A stretch of 64,000 nucleotides of DNA, from contig NZ_PYGE01000001.1 of assembly GCF_003014555.1 (NCBI RefSeq), forward strand, positions 62,001-126,000. Reading direction: 5' to 3'. This DNA comes from Haloactinopolyspora alba (GTDB lineage: Bacteria > Actinomycetota > Actinomycetes > Jiangellales > Jiangellaceae). This document shows, in pieces, positions 1 through 8,231 of the stretch. The translations under genes were made by a program, and so were the position numbers. How positions within the stretch are numbered: the stretch's first letter is position 1; every line of letters starts with the position of its first letter. A model generated the notes under the pieces. It did not search any database, was not told the DNA's origin, and saw nothing but the letters and a program-made list of their open reading frames with translations.

Positions 1-2
1 GC

Positions 3-113
3 TTCCCCGATACGTCCGGTAAGGAGGTGCTGCGCTCGGTCGACGAGGCCGCAGTAGTCGCGTGGGTCGAGGATCGGCACTACTACGCCGCCAGCCAGGA
101 ACGGAACCTCTGA
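3..113 (+). CDS. C-terminal end of an unidentified protein (cut by window edge)
   Basis: An open frame runs in from the left edge and stops at TGA 111-113, giving the last 36 residues of a protein (ends ...ASQERNL). The residues are charged and soluble in character with no recognisable motif. About 120 bases separate it from the next gene on the same strand, so it could belong to the same transcription unit, but nothing in the fragment shows its function. Confidence 0.5.
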   Translation, partial: FPDTSGKEVLRSVDEAAVVAWVEDRHYYAASQERNL

Positions 114-238
114 TCGAGCCCGGTTCCACGGACCACACAGGCTTAGAGCGTTCTCATCACTTGATCACAGCGGTCTCATGACGCGGCGACACGGTGGTCA
201 CCGGTTGTCCACCACGAACCCCACCGCCAGGAGACATG

Positions 239-1369
239 ATGACCGCCACTCTCACCACGATCACGACAGTCGCCACCGCCGAGACCGAGCAGGCCGCGGG
301 CTCGTCGCTGGAGCCACGCAGACTCGCACGGGCGAAGCGGGCGTTCACCACACGCAACGTGGTGCCGCTGCACTCCGGTGACGACGCCGGATGGTCCCTG
401 CTCTCCGGCGTCGACGTCTGCCCACGGCCGGGTGATCTCGTCCTGGCCGAGGTGACCGAGCTGGGCCAGCACGCCCGGCTCGAGCGCCCCGACGGCAGGC
501 GGGCCAGGCTCTACGCGGGAGACGAGATCGTCGTCGCCTACGGCGCCCGGTATGCACCTGACCAGTTCGAGGGGCTGGTCCCCGCGGACCTGGGACCCTG
601 TGACCTGCTCGCCGCGGGCGGGGTCGCGGGCACGTACACGGCCAAGTCGGAGGCCGTCGACGAGCCGACCCGGCTGCAGCCGCGCGGGATCGTCGCGTAC
701 CGGGACCGTCGGGTGTCGCTTCGCGATTGGGCGCCGCTCGGTGCGGCCGTGCCTCCGCGCCCCGGGGTCCGGCGGGCGACCGTGCTCGGCGTGGCGGGCA
801 GCGCGATGAACGCCGGGAAGACGACAGCGATGGCCGCGCTGATCCATGGTCTGACCGGCGCCGGCCTGCGGGTGGGCGCTGTGAAGGTGACCGGCACCGG
901 CGCGGGCGGCGACCTGTGGCACTACCGCGACGCGGGCGCGGCAAGCGTGCGGGACTTCACCGACGCCGGGTACGCCACGACGTACCGGGTGCCGTTGGCG
1001 GAGTTGGAACGGATCACGACCCAGCTCCTCGCCGACGTCGCCCACGAGGTCGACGTGGTGCTCGTGGAGGTGGCGGACGGTCTGTTCCAACCGGAGACGT
1101 CGGCGTTGCTGGCCTCCCCCGCACTGCGGGAGCACCTCGACGGCGTACTCTTCGCCGCCGCGGACGTGCTCGGCGCGTACGCAGGGGTGAGCTGGCTGGG
1201 CAGCCACGGCCACGACGTACGCGCCGTCACTGGCGCCTTCACCGCCTCGCCGTTGGCGCTGCGGGAGGCACGGCACCACCTGAGCGAGTCCGTCATGGAC
1301 TGTGGCCAGCTGTGCGAGCCCGCCCGAGCCACCGGACTTCTACCCCGCAGTGTGCGGGAGTCGCTGTGA
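239..1369 (+). CDS. P-loop NTPase, MobB/DUF1611-like
   Basis: The 376-residue product has a Walker A motif (GSAMNAGKTT) near residues 187-196, followed by a MobB-like segment (GLRVGAVKVTGTG) and a hydrophobic strand ending in Glu (VDVVLVEVADG) that could serve as Walker B. The N-terminal half has no motif I know. The layout, an N-terminal domain plus a C-terminal P-loop domain acting on a small molecule, recalls DUF1611 proteins. Start: AGGAG at 229-233 fits ATG 239 (5-base spacer) better than ATG 236. Its last bases overlap the GTG of the next gene (GTGA, 1366-1369), so it is translationally coupled to an ABC exporter, suggesting modification and export of one compound. Substrate unknown; the family call is tentative. 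Confidence 0.6.
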   Translation: MTATLTTITTVATAETEQAAGSSLEPRRLARAKRAFTTRNVVPLHSGDDAGWSLLSGVDVCPRPGDLVLAEVTELGQHARLERPDGRRARLYAGDEIVVAYGARYAPDQFEGLVPADLGPCDLLAAGGVAGTYTAKSEAVDEPTRLQPRGIVAYRDRRVSLRDWAPLGAAVPPRPGVRRATVLGVAGSAMNAGKTTAMAALIHGLTGAGLRVGAVKVTGTGAGGDLWHYRDAGAASVRDFTDAGYATTYRVPLAELERITTQLLADVAHEVDVVLVEVADGLFQPETSALLASPALREHLDGVLFAAADVLGAYAGVSWLGSHGHDVRAVTGAFTASPLALREARHHLSESVMDCGQLCEPARATGLLPRSVRESL

Positions 1370-3009
1370 CGGATCGGCAGCTGCCCCGTGTTCTGGCGCC
1401 GGGCCGGACGTCGGCGATGCTCGCCCTGGTCGGCGACGGGCTCGGACAAGCTGCGTTGGCCGTGGTCAGCGGCCTCGCGGTGGGTAGGGCGTTCACGGCG
1501 CTGCAGAGGCCGGCGCCGCCGGTGGGTGAGGTGATGCTGCTCGCCGCGGCCGTGGCGCTCGCCGGTCTCGCGGTGGCGGGACTGCGCGCAGCGGAGAAGG
1601 TGCTGGCCGAACGTGTCGGGCAAAGCTACGTCCACGACCTGCGGCTGCGGCTGTTCGATCACGTGCTCGCCTCTCCGCCGCGGGAGGTCGCCCGGCGCAG
1701 CACCGGGGGCACCGCGCTGCGCTTCACATCCGACCTGACGGCGTTCCGCCGGTGGGTGAGCCTGGGGCTGGCGCGCCTGGTCGTGGCGGTGCCGCTCCTT
1801 GCAGCCGTGCTGGGGTTCCTGGCCTGGATGGCCTGGCCGCTCGCCGTCGGCACGGCGGCAGGTGTGACGATCGGCGTGGCGGCCTACGCCGCGATCAGTG
1901 TCCCCCTGCGGCGCTCGTCCCGCAACGCGCGCCGCCAGCGTGGACGGATGGCCGCCGACGTCACCGAGCGGATCGCGCACCTGCCCACCATCGCCGCGAA
2001 CGGCGCCCAACGACGCGAACGGCATCGCATCGAACGGCGCAGCTCCCGCCTGCAGCGCGCCGAGGTGATCCGCAGCCGCCACGTCGGCGCCCTGTGGGCG
2101 GCTGCCGAGGGCGCTGCCGGGCTGGCGATCGCGTCGTGTGTCGTCGCCGCCGCCCTGGGCGAGGTGCCGGCCGCCACCGTCGCCAGCGCCCTGGTCGTGT
2201 TGACCGTGATCCTGGTCCCGCTGCGGGACCTGGGGCGCGTGCACGAATACCGCGCCACCTACCGCGTGGCCCGTGACCGCGTGAACGAGATCCTGTCCCG
2301 CCCGACGCAGCCCGCACCCAGCGGCCACCTCCCCGGCGAGGGTGGACAGCTCCGTCTGGACGGCGTGTCGGCCGGCTGCCTGCACGACGTTTCGGTCACC
2401 GCCGAGCCCGGGCAGGTGATCGCGGTTCACGGCCCGAACGCGGCGGGCAAGTCCACCCTGGTGCAGCTCCTGTGCGGCTTGCTGCCCCCGGACCGTGGCA
2501 CCGTCCGTCTCGACGGCGTGGAGGTCTCCAGCGTGCCGCCGCGGGAGCTGCGCGCGGCGGTGGGGGTGGTCGGTCCCGACTATCCGCTGCTGCGCGGCAG
2601 CGTGGATCGCAACCTGCGCTACCGGGTTCCGGACGCCTCGCCGGTCGAAGTCGCGCGGATACGCCGGCTTGTCCGGCTCGACGATGTGCTCGCCGAGCTC
2701 GACCAGCGTGAACACACCCGTGTCGGCGAGCAGGGCGCCGGACTGTCCAGTGGCCAGCGGGTCCGGCTGGCTCTCGGCAGGGCGCTGCTGGGCCGGCCCC
2801 GGCTGCTCCTGCTGGACGAAGCCGACGCGCACCTGGACGCCGACACCGTGGCGGTGCTGCGCGAGGCCGTCGACACCTTCGACGGGACCGTGGTGTACGT
2901 GTCGCACTCACAGCAATCGCATGACGCCGCCGACGTGGTGTGGCGCGTCGCCAACGGCACCGTGACCGTCAGCGCACCGCGGGTTCCGCCAGCTGCGCTG
3001 AGCCGCTAG
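1366..3009 (+). CDS. ABC exporter, fused membrane and ATPase domains
   Basis: A 547-residue half-transporter. The first ~300 residues contain the hydrophobic helices of a type-I exporter membrane domain; the C-terminal domain carries Walker A (GPNAAGKST, near 356), the signature LSSGQ (near 460) and Walker B (LLLLDEADAH, near 480). The signature is LSSGQ rather than LSGGQ. It should work as a homodimer or with a partner not seen here. The GTG start overlaps the stop of the P-loop NTPase gene, so the two are co-translated. The gene converges on the LysR gene with a 4-base overlap of ends. The substrate cannot be inferred; export of a small molecule or peptide is most likely. Confidence 0.85.
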   Translation: MTDRQLPRVLAPGRTSAMLALVGDGLGQAALAVVSGLAVGRAFTALQRPAPPVGEVMLLAAAVALAGLAVAGLRAAEKVLAERVGQSYVHDLRLRLFDHVLASPPREVARRSTGGTALRFTSDLTAFRRWVSLGLARLVVAVPLLAAVLGFLAWMAWPLAVGTAAGVTIGVAAYAAISVPLRRSSRNARRQRGRMAADVTERIAHLPTIAANGAQRRERHRIERRSSRLQRAEVIRSRHVGALWAAAEGAAGLAIASCVVAAALGEVPAATVASALVVLTVILVPLRDLGRVHEYRATYRVARDRVNEILSRPTQPAPSGHLPGEGGQLRLDGVSAGCLHDVSVTAEPGQVIAVHGPNAAGKSTLVQLLCGLLPPDRGTVRLDGVEVSSVPPRELRAAVGVVGPDYPLLRGSVDRNLRYRVPDASPVEVARIRRLVRLDDVLAELDQREHTRVGEQGAGLSSGQRVRLALGRALLGRPRLLLLDEADAHLDADTVAVLREAVDTFDGTVVYVSHSQQSHDAADVVWRVANGTVTVSAPRVPPAALSR

Positions 3010-3977
3010 TCCGTTCCACCGTCTGGTCCGCCACCGGCACGTGCGGCGCCGGCTCGTGCGGCGCCGGGCAGGCGTCGACGGTGCGTCCGGGCAGAACCGG
3101 CGCAACCCGCGTCGGGATGGCTGTGCGGCCGTAACCCGGCCGCTGTACGGACCAGTGCGGCAACCGCAGCGGTGTGACGTCGTGGCGGCCAGGCGATCAC
3201 CGTGGTGACGTCCGGCGCGTCCGTGACGGGCACCGCGACGTGTTCGGGCCACTGCCAGGCACGACTCGAGGCTGGGATCACGAGCAGGGTCTTGCCGAGC
3301 GCCACCAGCTGAGCGAGCTGCGACTGCGTGTGCACCTCCGGCCCGGGGCCGTCCGGATACGAGCCGTCGAGCCGGGGCCACCGGGCGATCGGCAGGTCCG
3401 GAACGTCTTGGACCTCGGCGAGCGTGAGCTGGTCGCGTGCGGCGAGAGGATGCGATGCGGGCAGGATCGCGACCTGGCCCTCGACGCAGAGGTCCTCCGT
3501 GTCGAACCCGGCAAGGTCGTCGAAGGGGCGGTGCATCAACGCCACGTCGGCCCGGCCCTCACGGAGCAGCCCAGCCTGCTCACCGACCTCGCACAGGAGC
3601 ACCTCGACCGGTGTCGCCCCTGGCTCGCCGGCATGCGTGTCGAGAAGCTCTTGCAGCAGTTCGTGTGAGGCACCGGCCTTCGTCACGAGCACCAGCGGCC
3701 GCGTCGGACTTCCAGCACGCCGCGTCCGGCGCGCCGCGGCCGCCACCGCGTCGAGCGCCGTGCCGGCCTCCCGAACCAGCACCCTGCCGGCATCGGTGAG
3801 CGCCACGCCGCGCCGGTCCCGATCGAAGAGCCGGACACCGAGACGATGCTCCAGTTGGCGGATCGCGCGCGACAGCGGCGGCTGGGCGATCCCGAGCCGG
3901 TCAGCGGCACGCCCGAAGTGCAGTTCCTCGGCAACAGCGAGAAAGTACCGCAGCTCGCGGGTTTCGAGATCGGCCAT
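3006..3977 (-). CDS. LysR-family transcriptional regulator
   Basis: A 323-residue protein with the LysR winged HTH at residues 5-65 (LRYFLAVAEELHFGRAA; PPLSRAIRQLEHRLG) and a substrate-binding domain from about 90 to 295. The last ~30 residues are Ala/Arg/Gly-rich and poorly ordered. It diverges from a short-chain dehydrogenase gene, and a perfect inverted repeat lies between them (3996-4014), the usual arrangement for a LysR regulator controlling its neighbour and itself. The effector is unknown. Confidence 0.9.
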   Translation of the reverse strand: MADLETRELRYFLAVAEELHFGRAADRLGIAQPPLSRAIRQLEHRLGVRLFDRDRRGVALTDAGRVLVREAGTALDAVAAAARRTRRAGSPTRPLVLVTKAGASHELLQELLDTHAGEPGATPVEVLLCEVGEQAGLLREGRADVALMHRPFDDLAGFDTEDLCVEGQVAILPASHPLAARDQLTLAEVQDVPDLPIARWPRLDGSYPDGPGPEVHTQSQLAQLVALGKTLLVIPASSRAWQWPEHVAVPVTDAPDVTTVIAWPPRRHTAAVAALVRTAAGLRPHSHPDAGCAGSARTHRRRLPGAARAGAARAGGGPDGGTD

Positions 3978-3995
3978 GAGCCCACTCTACGACGC

Positions 3996-4014
3996 TGATA
4001 CCTGTCGTGTATCA
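3996..4014. promoter_or_regulatory. LysR-type operator (perfect inverted repeat)
   Basis: TGATAC at 3996-4001 and its exact complement GTATCA at 4009-4014 are separated by 7 bases. The site lies in the 93-base gap between the divergent LysR and SDR genes and contains the T-N11-A core expected of a LysR box. It probably controls both promoters. Confidence 0.6.
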
Positions 4015-4070
4015 CAGCGCACCGGATCGGTCTTGGACGACCAGCACGCGGCTCGCCGAGCATTGATCAC

Positions 4071-4787
4071 GTGAACGACACAAAGACCGCGCTCGTGACG
4101 GGCGCGAACAAGGGAATCGGTTTCGCCATTGCGCAAGACCTCGGGACGGCCGGCTTCAGAGTGGCCGTGGGCGCCCGTGACGACGCACGCCGCGAGGACG
4201 CCGTCCAGCGCCTGCGCGCCGACGGTGTCGACGCGTTCGGGGTCGCGCTCGACGTCACCTCCGACGACAGCGTCGCCGCGGCGGCAACGGCCATCGAGCA
4301 GGCGGCCGGACGGCTCGACGTGCTCGTCAACAACGCGGGCATCGGTGGCCGGACCGACGACGGCGCGCAGGATCCGACGACACTCGACCTGGACGTCGTC
4401 CGCGCCGTACTCGACACGAACGTGTTCGGGGTCGTCCGGGTCACGAACGCGATGCTCCCGCTGTTGCGCCGCTCGGACTCGCCGCGGATCGTCAACATGT
4501 CGAGCGACATGGGCTCGCTGACACTGCAGACGGGGCCGCAGCTGGCGGCATACGCGCCGTCGAAATCGATGCTCAACAGCCTCACGGCACAGTACGCCCG
4601 CCGACTCGCCGACACGAACATCATCGTGAACGCGGCCTGCCCCGGCTACGTCTCGACCGACTTCACCGGCCACAACGGGTCCAGGACGCCCGAGCAGGGG
4701 GCCGCGATCGCCACCCGGCTCGCCAGCCTGCCCGACGACGGCCCGCGGGGAGGCTTCTTCAACGACGAGGGCCGCATCCCCTGGTGA
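4071..4787 (+). CDS. Short-chain dehydrogenase/reductase (SDR)
   Basis: A 238-residue classical SDR. The nucleotide-binding motif TGANKGIG is near residues 9-16, NNAG is present, and the catalytic YxxxK (YAPSK) is near 161-165, preceded by the Ser-rich strand (VNMSSDMGS). The start is GTG 4071. It is divergent from the LysR regulator, its likely controller. NAD(P)-dependent oxidation or reduction of a small carbonyl or alcohol is expected; the substrate is unknown. The closest described SDRs with TGANKGIG are carbonyl-reductase-like. Confidence 0.9.
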   Translation: MNDTKTALVTGANKGIGFAIAQDLGTAGFRVAVGARDDARREDAVQRLRADGVDAFGVALDVTSDDSVAAAATAIEQAAGRLDVLVNNAGIGGRTDDGAQDPTTLDLDVVRAVLDTNVFGVVRVTNAMLPLLRRSDSPRIVNMSSDMGSLTLQTGPQLAAYAPSKSMLNSLTAQYARRLADTNIIVNAACPGYVSTDFTGHNGSRTPEQGAAIATRLASLPDDGPRGGFFNDEGRIPW

Positions 4788-4890
4788 CCTCGACGGACGG
4801 AGGGTCGCCCCAGGCCGAACGCCGTTCTCGACCGACCGGGCCGGCCGTTATAGCGACCGGTGATCCACCCCGGCGGACAACCCCTGCTGT

Positions 4891-4913
4891 GTACGTTCTG
4901 GCACGATACGTAC
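4891..4913. promoter_or_regulatory. Inverted repeat upstream of hydrolase-fold gene
   Basis: GTACGT (4891-4896) and ACGTAC (4908-4913) form an inverted repeat with an 11-base centre, about 70 bases upstream of the ATG at 4985. The form and position suit a repressor operator, for example TetR-type, but no such regulator is adjacent. Confidence 0.35.
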
Positions 4914-4984
4914 GAGCGGCGGGGACGCATCGCTTGCGCCGTCGTCCGCGCCACTGCACCACGACACCGCCCCGGAGGTTCACG

Positions 4985-5866
4985 ATGCACCCGACGGATC
5001 ACTCGTCGCGCACGTCCGCGGGCGTGCTGACGACGCTCGAGGCGGACGGCGTCACGTTCGGGGTGCAGCACTTCGGCGACACGGCAGCCCCGCTCGTGCT
5101 GCTCGCAGGCGGCACGACGATGCTCTCCTGGCCGGACGAGCTCTGCGAGGCGCTCGCTCGCGGCGGACGCCACGTCGTGCGCTACGACCTGCGCGACTCC
5201 GGCGCGTCGACGACGGTCGCCCCCGACGCTCCGACGTACACGCTGCGCGACCTCGCCGCCGACGCCGCCGCGCTCGCCCGTCGTCTCGACGACCGGCCGG
5301 CACACCTGGCGGGTATCGGCGTCGGCGGAATGGTCGCCCAGGTCGCCACGCTCGACCATCCGGACGCGTTCTCGGCACTCACGCTCGCCGGCACACGCCC
5401 CGTCGCGCCGGGCCCGGTCGACGACGACCTGCCCGACCACGACGCGGCGACGATGGACCGGCGGTTCTCGGTCCCGCTGCCCGACTGGTCCGACCGCGCC
5501 GCCGTGGCCGAGTTCGCCGCCGCCGGCGCGGAAACCCTCGGCAACGACCCCGCCGCGGCACGCGCGACCGCCGAGCGCGTCTTCGACCGCACCCCGGGCA
5601 CGGAGCCCGCGGTCCACATGGCCAACCAGCTGGGCATGGTGTTCGCCACGCTCGACTGCACACCGCGCTGGCGCGAGCGCCTCCCCGAACTCGCGATCCC
5701 GGCGCTCGTGGTGCACGGCCGCCGCGACCCGTTCTTCCCTGTCGGCAACGGCGAGGCGCTCGCGCGCGAGATCCCCGGGGCACGGCTGCTCGTGCTCGAA
5801 GACGCCGCGACGGCGATCCCCGGCACGGCGTGCGACGAGGTCGCCGCGGCGATGCTCACGCTCTGA
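4985..5866 (+). CDS. Alpha/beta-hydrolase-fold protein with degenerate catalytic triad
   Basis: A 293-residue protein matching the RdmC/haloalkane-dehalogenase-like alpha/beta hydrolase fold: oxyanion segment (LVLLAGGTTMLSW), DLRDSGAS strand, nucleophile elbow, and acid strand (VVHGRRDPFFP). The elbow reads GIGVGG, so Gly stands where Ser is expected in GxSxG. The segment that normally holds the catalytic His (GMGH type) reads EDAATAIPG, with no His. It may therefore be a non-catalytic or altered-function member. Start: GGAGG at 4974-4978, 6 bases before ATG 4985. The preceding SDR ends 197 bases upstream. Confidence 0.8.
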   Translation: MHPTDHSSRTSAGVLTTLEADGVTFGVQHFGDTAAPLVLLAGGTTMLSWPDELCEALARGGRHVVRYDLRDSGASTTVAPDAPTYTLRDLAADAAALARRLDDRPAHLAGIGVGGMVAQVATLDHPDAFSALTLAGTRPVAPGPVDDDLPDHDAATMDRRFSVPLPDWSDRAAVAEFAAAGAETLGNDPAAARATAERVFDRTPGTEPAVHMANQLGMVFATLDCTPRWRERLPELAIPALVVHGRRDPFFPVGNGEALAREIPGARLLVLEDAATAIPGTACDEVAAAMLTL

Positions 5867-5957
5867 ACGCTCACGATTGCGGTAGCCACAGCAGGGACGA
5901 GCGCCGTCCTGTCCGGCCCGCCGGCGAGGATGCCGTCGCGCGGCTTGCATCGACCAG

Positions 5958-5998
5958 ACTGCTGATCGAGTTTACGCTGAAGCGATCAAACGAGCAGT
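5958..5998. promoter_or_regulatory. Imperfect inverted repeat before DeoR/LacI regulator gene
   Basis: ACTGCT (5958-5963) and AGCAGT (5993-5998) flank an AT-richer centre containing GATCG and CGATC arms, just upstream of the regulator start at 6011. Its position suggests an autoregulatory operator overlapping the promoter. The spacing of the inner arms is asymmetric, so this is a weak call. Confidence 0.35.
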
Positions 5999-6010
5999 CG
6001 AGGTGGACAT

Positions 6011-7090
6011 ATGCGGGAGTCGGGCGCGGACCGGCGGCAGCGAATCCTGGCCATGGTGGAAGCGCGGGGCGAGGTACGGGTCACCGAGCTCGCCACCGAG
6101 CTGGACGTCTCGGTCATCACCGCGCGCCGCGACGTCGAGGACCTCGCGAGCATAGGCAGGCTCCGCCGGGGCCACGGTGTGGCGCGGTCGCTCGTGCCGG
6201 TGCGGCAGGCGCCGGTGGAGCCGAGCAGGGGCGTGGTCGCCCTGATCGTCCCCGAGCGCCATGCCTACCTCAACGAGGTCGTGCACGGGGCGCGTGTCGC
6301 GCTGGAGGCGGCATCCGTGCGGGTTGTACTCCACCCGGCGCCGCAGGTCGCGGGTGCCGAGCGGCCCATCGTGCAACGCGTGCTCTCCGGCGAGGACGTG
6401 AGCGGGCTGTTGATCGCACCGCGCTGGCGCACCGCGGCGGACGAGGAGGCCGACGATCACTGGCTGGCCGAGACCAACGGGCCGCTGGTGCTGCTGGAAC
6501 GCGAACCACAGACAGGCAGTGCCCTGCGCTCGAGGGATTCGGTGTACACAGATCACTGGTATGGCGCGGATCTGGCGGTGGAGCATCTGGCATCGCTCGG
6601 GCACCAGCGGCTGGTGCTGGCCGCGCGGGACGACAGTCCGACCGCCCGGGCTCTGCGCGCCGCGTTCGCCAAGGCGTGCCAGGCGCGGCCCCAGATCCAG
6701 GACTGGGCCGTGGTGCTCAGCGCGCCGGACGCCGCGGCCGATCCGGCCAACACCCCGCACGAGCCGCCGCTGGCCCACACGATGCGCGATCGCGGTGCCA
6801 CGGGCGTGATCATGCACGGCGACATCGACGCACTGATCCTCGTTCAGCAGCTGGCCGAAGCCGGGCTCGCCGCGCCCCGGGACTACTCGGTCGTCGCCTA
6901 CGACGACGTCGTGTCGTCGCTCGGCAGCCCGCCGCTGACCGCGGTCGCGCCGGCCAAGGCGGAGGTGGGGCGGCTCGCAGCCGACCTCCTGCTCGAACGT
7001 CTCGGCCGCGGCCCGGCGGCCGGTCCCGCGCGACGGGTGGCGGTTCTCCCCGAGTTGAAGGTGCGCGCCTCCGCAGACATGAACGTTTGA
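6011..7090 (+). CDS. Transcriptional regulator, DeoR-type HTH with LacI-type sensor
   Basis: A 359-residue hybrid. Residues 8-55 form a DeoR helix-turn-helix (RRQRILAMVEARGEVRVTEL, SVITARRDVEDLA). From about 75 to 355 a LacI/periplasmic-binding-protein-like sensor follows (VALIVPERHAYLNEVVHGAR, GLLIAPRW, AVEHLASLGHQRLVLAAR, SVVAYDDVVSSLG). DeoR HTHs usually pair with sugar-phosphate sensors, whereas this sensor type binds free sugars. It precedes a hydroxyacid dehydrogenase and a DUF2264 gene on the same strand, suggesting local control of a glycan-derived sugar pathway. Confidence 0.88.
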   Translation: MRESGADRRQRILAMVEARGEVRVTELATELDVSVITARRDVEDLASIGRLRRGHGVARSLVPVRQAPVEPSRGVVALIVPERHAYLNEVVHGARVALEAASVRVVLHPAPQVAGAERPIVQRVLSGEDVSGLLIAPRWRTAADEEADDHWLAETNGPLVLLEREPQTGSALRSRDSVYTDHWYGADLAVEHLASLGHQRLVLAARDDSPTARALRAAFAKACQARPQIQDWAVVLSAPDAAADPANTPHEPPLAHTMRDRGATGVIMHGDIDALILVQQLAEAGLAAPRDYSVVAYDDVVSSLGSPPLTAVAPAKAEVGRLAADLLLERLGRGPAAGPARRVAVLPELKVRASADMNV

Positions 7091-7175
7091 CCGAGTTAAC
7101 CGAGGCCATTGACCGTAATTCGTTCAGTTGATCAGACTATGGGGTATTCGCTTGTGAACCGCAGGAGGCGACGGA

Positions 7176-8231
7176 TTGCCCGCAACGAGCCGCTCCGTGC
7201 TCACGACGAGCCTGGCCGGACGTCACGTGAGCCGTCCACGCGCTGCGCTCGCGATGACCACCGACGCGGCATCGGCCGTCCTCGACGAGGCCGCCATGCA
7301 GGCACTGCGCCAGGTGTGCGACCTCGCCGACAGCGTGCTCGACGACTTCAGCGTCCCCGACGCCCGCGAGACGCTGCGCGACGTCCAACTGCTGATCACA
7401 GGCTGGGGCTGCCCGCCCCTGGACGTCGCGGTACTCGCCGGTGCACCCCGGCTGCGTGCCGTGGTCCATACAGCCGGGTCGGTCCGCGCGCACGTGACCG
7501 CGGCGTGCTGGGATCGGGGCATCGAGGTGAGTTCCGCAGCTGCCGCCAACGCGGCGCCGGTGGCCGAGTACACCGTGGCGATGATCCTGATGTCGGGTAA
7601 GCGGATGCTCGATCGTGCCCGCGAGTACCGGGCTGGTCGCGTCCGTGACGACTGGCTGGCTGTGCCCCGGCATGTCGGCAACTTCCGGCGGACGGTCGGC
7701 ATCCTGTCCGCCTCGATGATCGGCCGCCGGGTGATCGAGCTGTTACGCCCGTACGATCTGCGGGTTCTGGTGCACGATCCCTATGTCAACGCTGCGGAGA
7801 TGGCGCGGCTCGGGGCCGAGGTGGTCAGCCTGACCGACCTGTTCGCACGCAGCGACGTCGTCAGTGTCCACACACCCCTGCTCCCGGAAACGCGTGGGCT
7901 GGTCGGGCGCGAGCTGATCGCATCGATGCGTCCGGACGCCGTGCTGATCAACAGCGCGCGTGGCGCCGTACTCGATCAGGACGCCCTCAGCGAGGCGACG
8001 GCGGCTGGGCGAATCCGCGCGATCCTCGACGTCACCGAACCGGAGGTCCTGCCACCCGGCCACCCGCTGTGGGACGACGACAACGTCCTGATCACCCCGC
8101 ACCTGGCGGGTTCGCAGGGCAATGAATGGGGCCGGCTCGCGGAGATGGCCATCGCCGAGGTCACCAGGTGGTCATCGGGCGAGGGATTCGCTCATCCGGT
8201 CCGGCGTGAGCAGATGCGGACGATCGCGTGA
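7176..8231 (+). CDS. D-2-hydroxyacid dehydrogenase, NAD-dependent
   Basis: A 351-residue member of the D-2-hydroxyacid dehydrogenase family (SerA-like). The NAD-binding loop is an unusual GILSASMIGR (residues ~170-180); the catalytic Arg is in NSARGAVLD, the Glu in DVTEPEVLP and the His in ITPHLAG. The start is TTG 7176, fixed by AGGAGG at 7163-7168 with a 7-base spacer; no ATG or GTG fits as well. Its TGA overlaps the GTG of the DUF2264 gene (8228-8231), so the two are coupled. It may oxidise or reduce a sugar acid released by the partner enzyme. The substrate is inferred from context only. Confidence 0.85.
   Translation: MPATSRSVLTTSLAGRHVSRPRAALAMTTDAASAVLDEAAMQALRQVCDLADSVLDDFSVPDARETLRDVQLLITGWGCPPLDVAVLAGAPRLRAVVHTAGSVRAHVTAACWDRGIEVSSAAAANAAPVAEYTVAMILMSGKRMLDRAREYRAGRVRDDWLAVPRHVGNFRRTVGILSASMIGRRVIELLRPYDLRVLVHDPYVNAAEMARLGAEVVSLTDLFARSDVVSVHTPLLPETRGLVGRELIASMRPDAVLINSARGAVLDQDALSEATAAGRIRAILDVTEPEVLPPGHPLWDDDNVLITPHLAGSQGNEWGRLAEMAIAEVTRWSSGEGFAHPVRREQMRTIA

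Noticed and set aside
922-2907. 661-codon open frame on the minus strand opposite the ABC exporter
   Set aside because: It is a third-position GC shadow: the plus-strand frame has Walker A, signature and Walker B, while the minus frame shows only Arg/His/Gly-rich low-complexity residues and no motif.
5830-7131. 433-codon plus-strand frame overlapping the DeoR/LacI regulator
   Set aside because: It is in a different frame, Arg/Gly/Ala-rich and without motifs, whereas the 6011-7090 frame shows a complete HTH and sensor domain.
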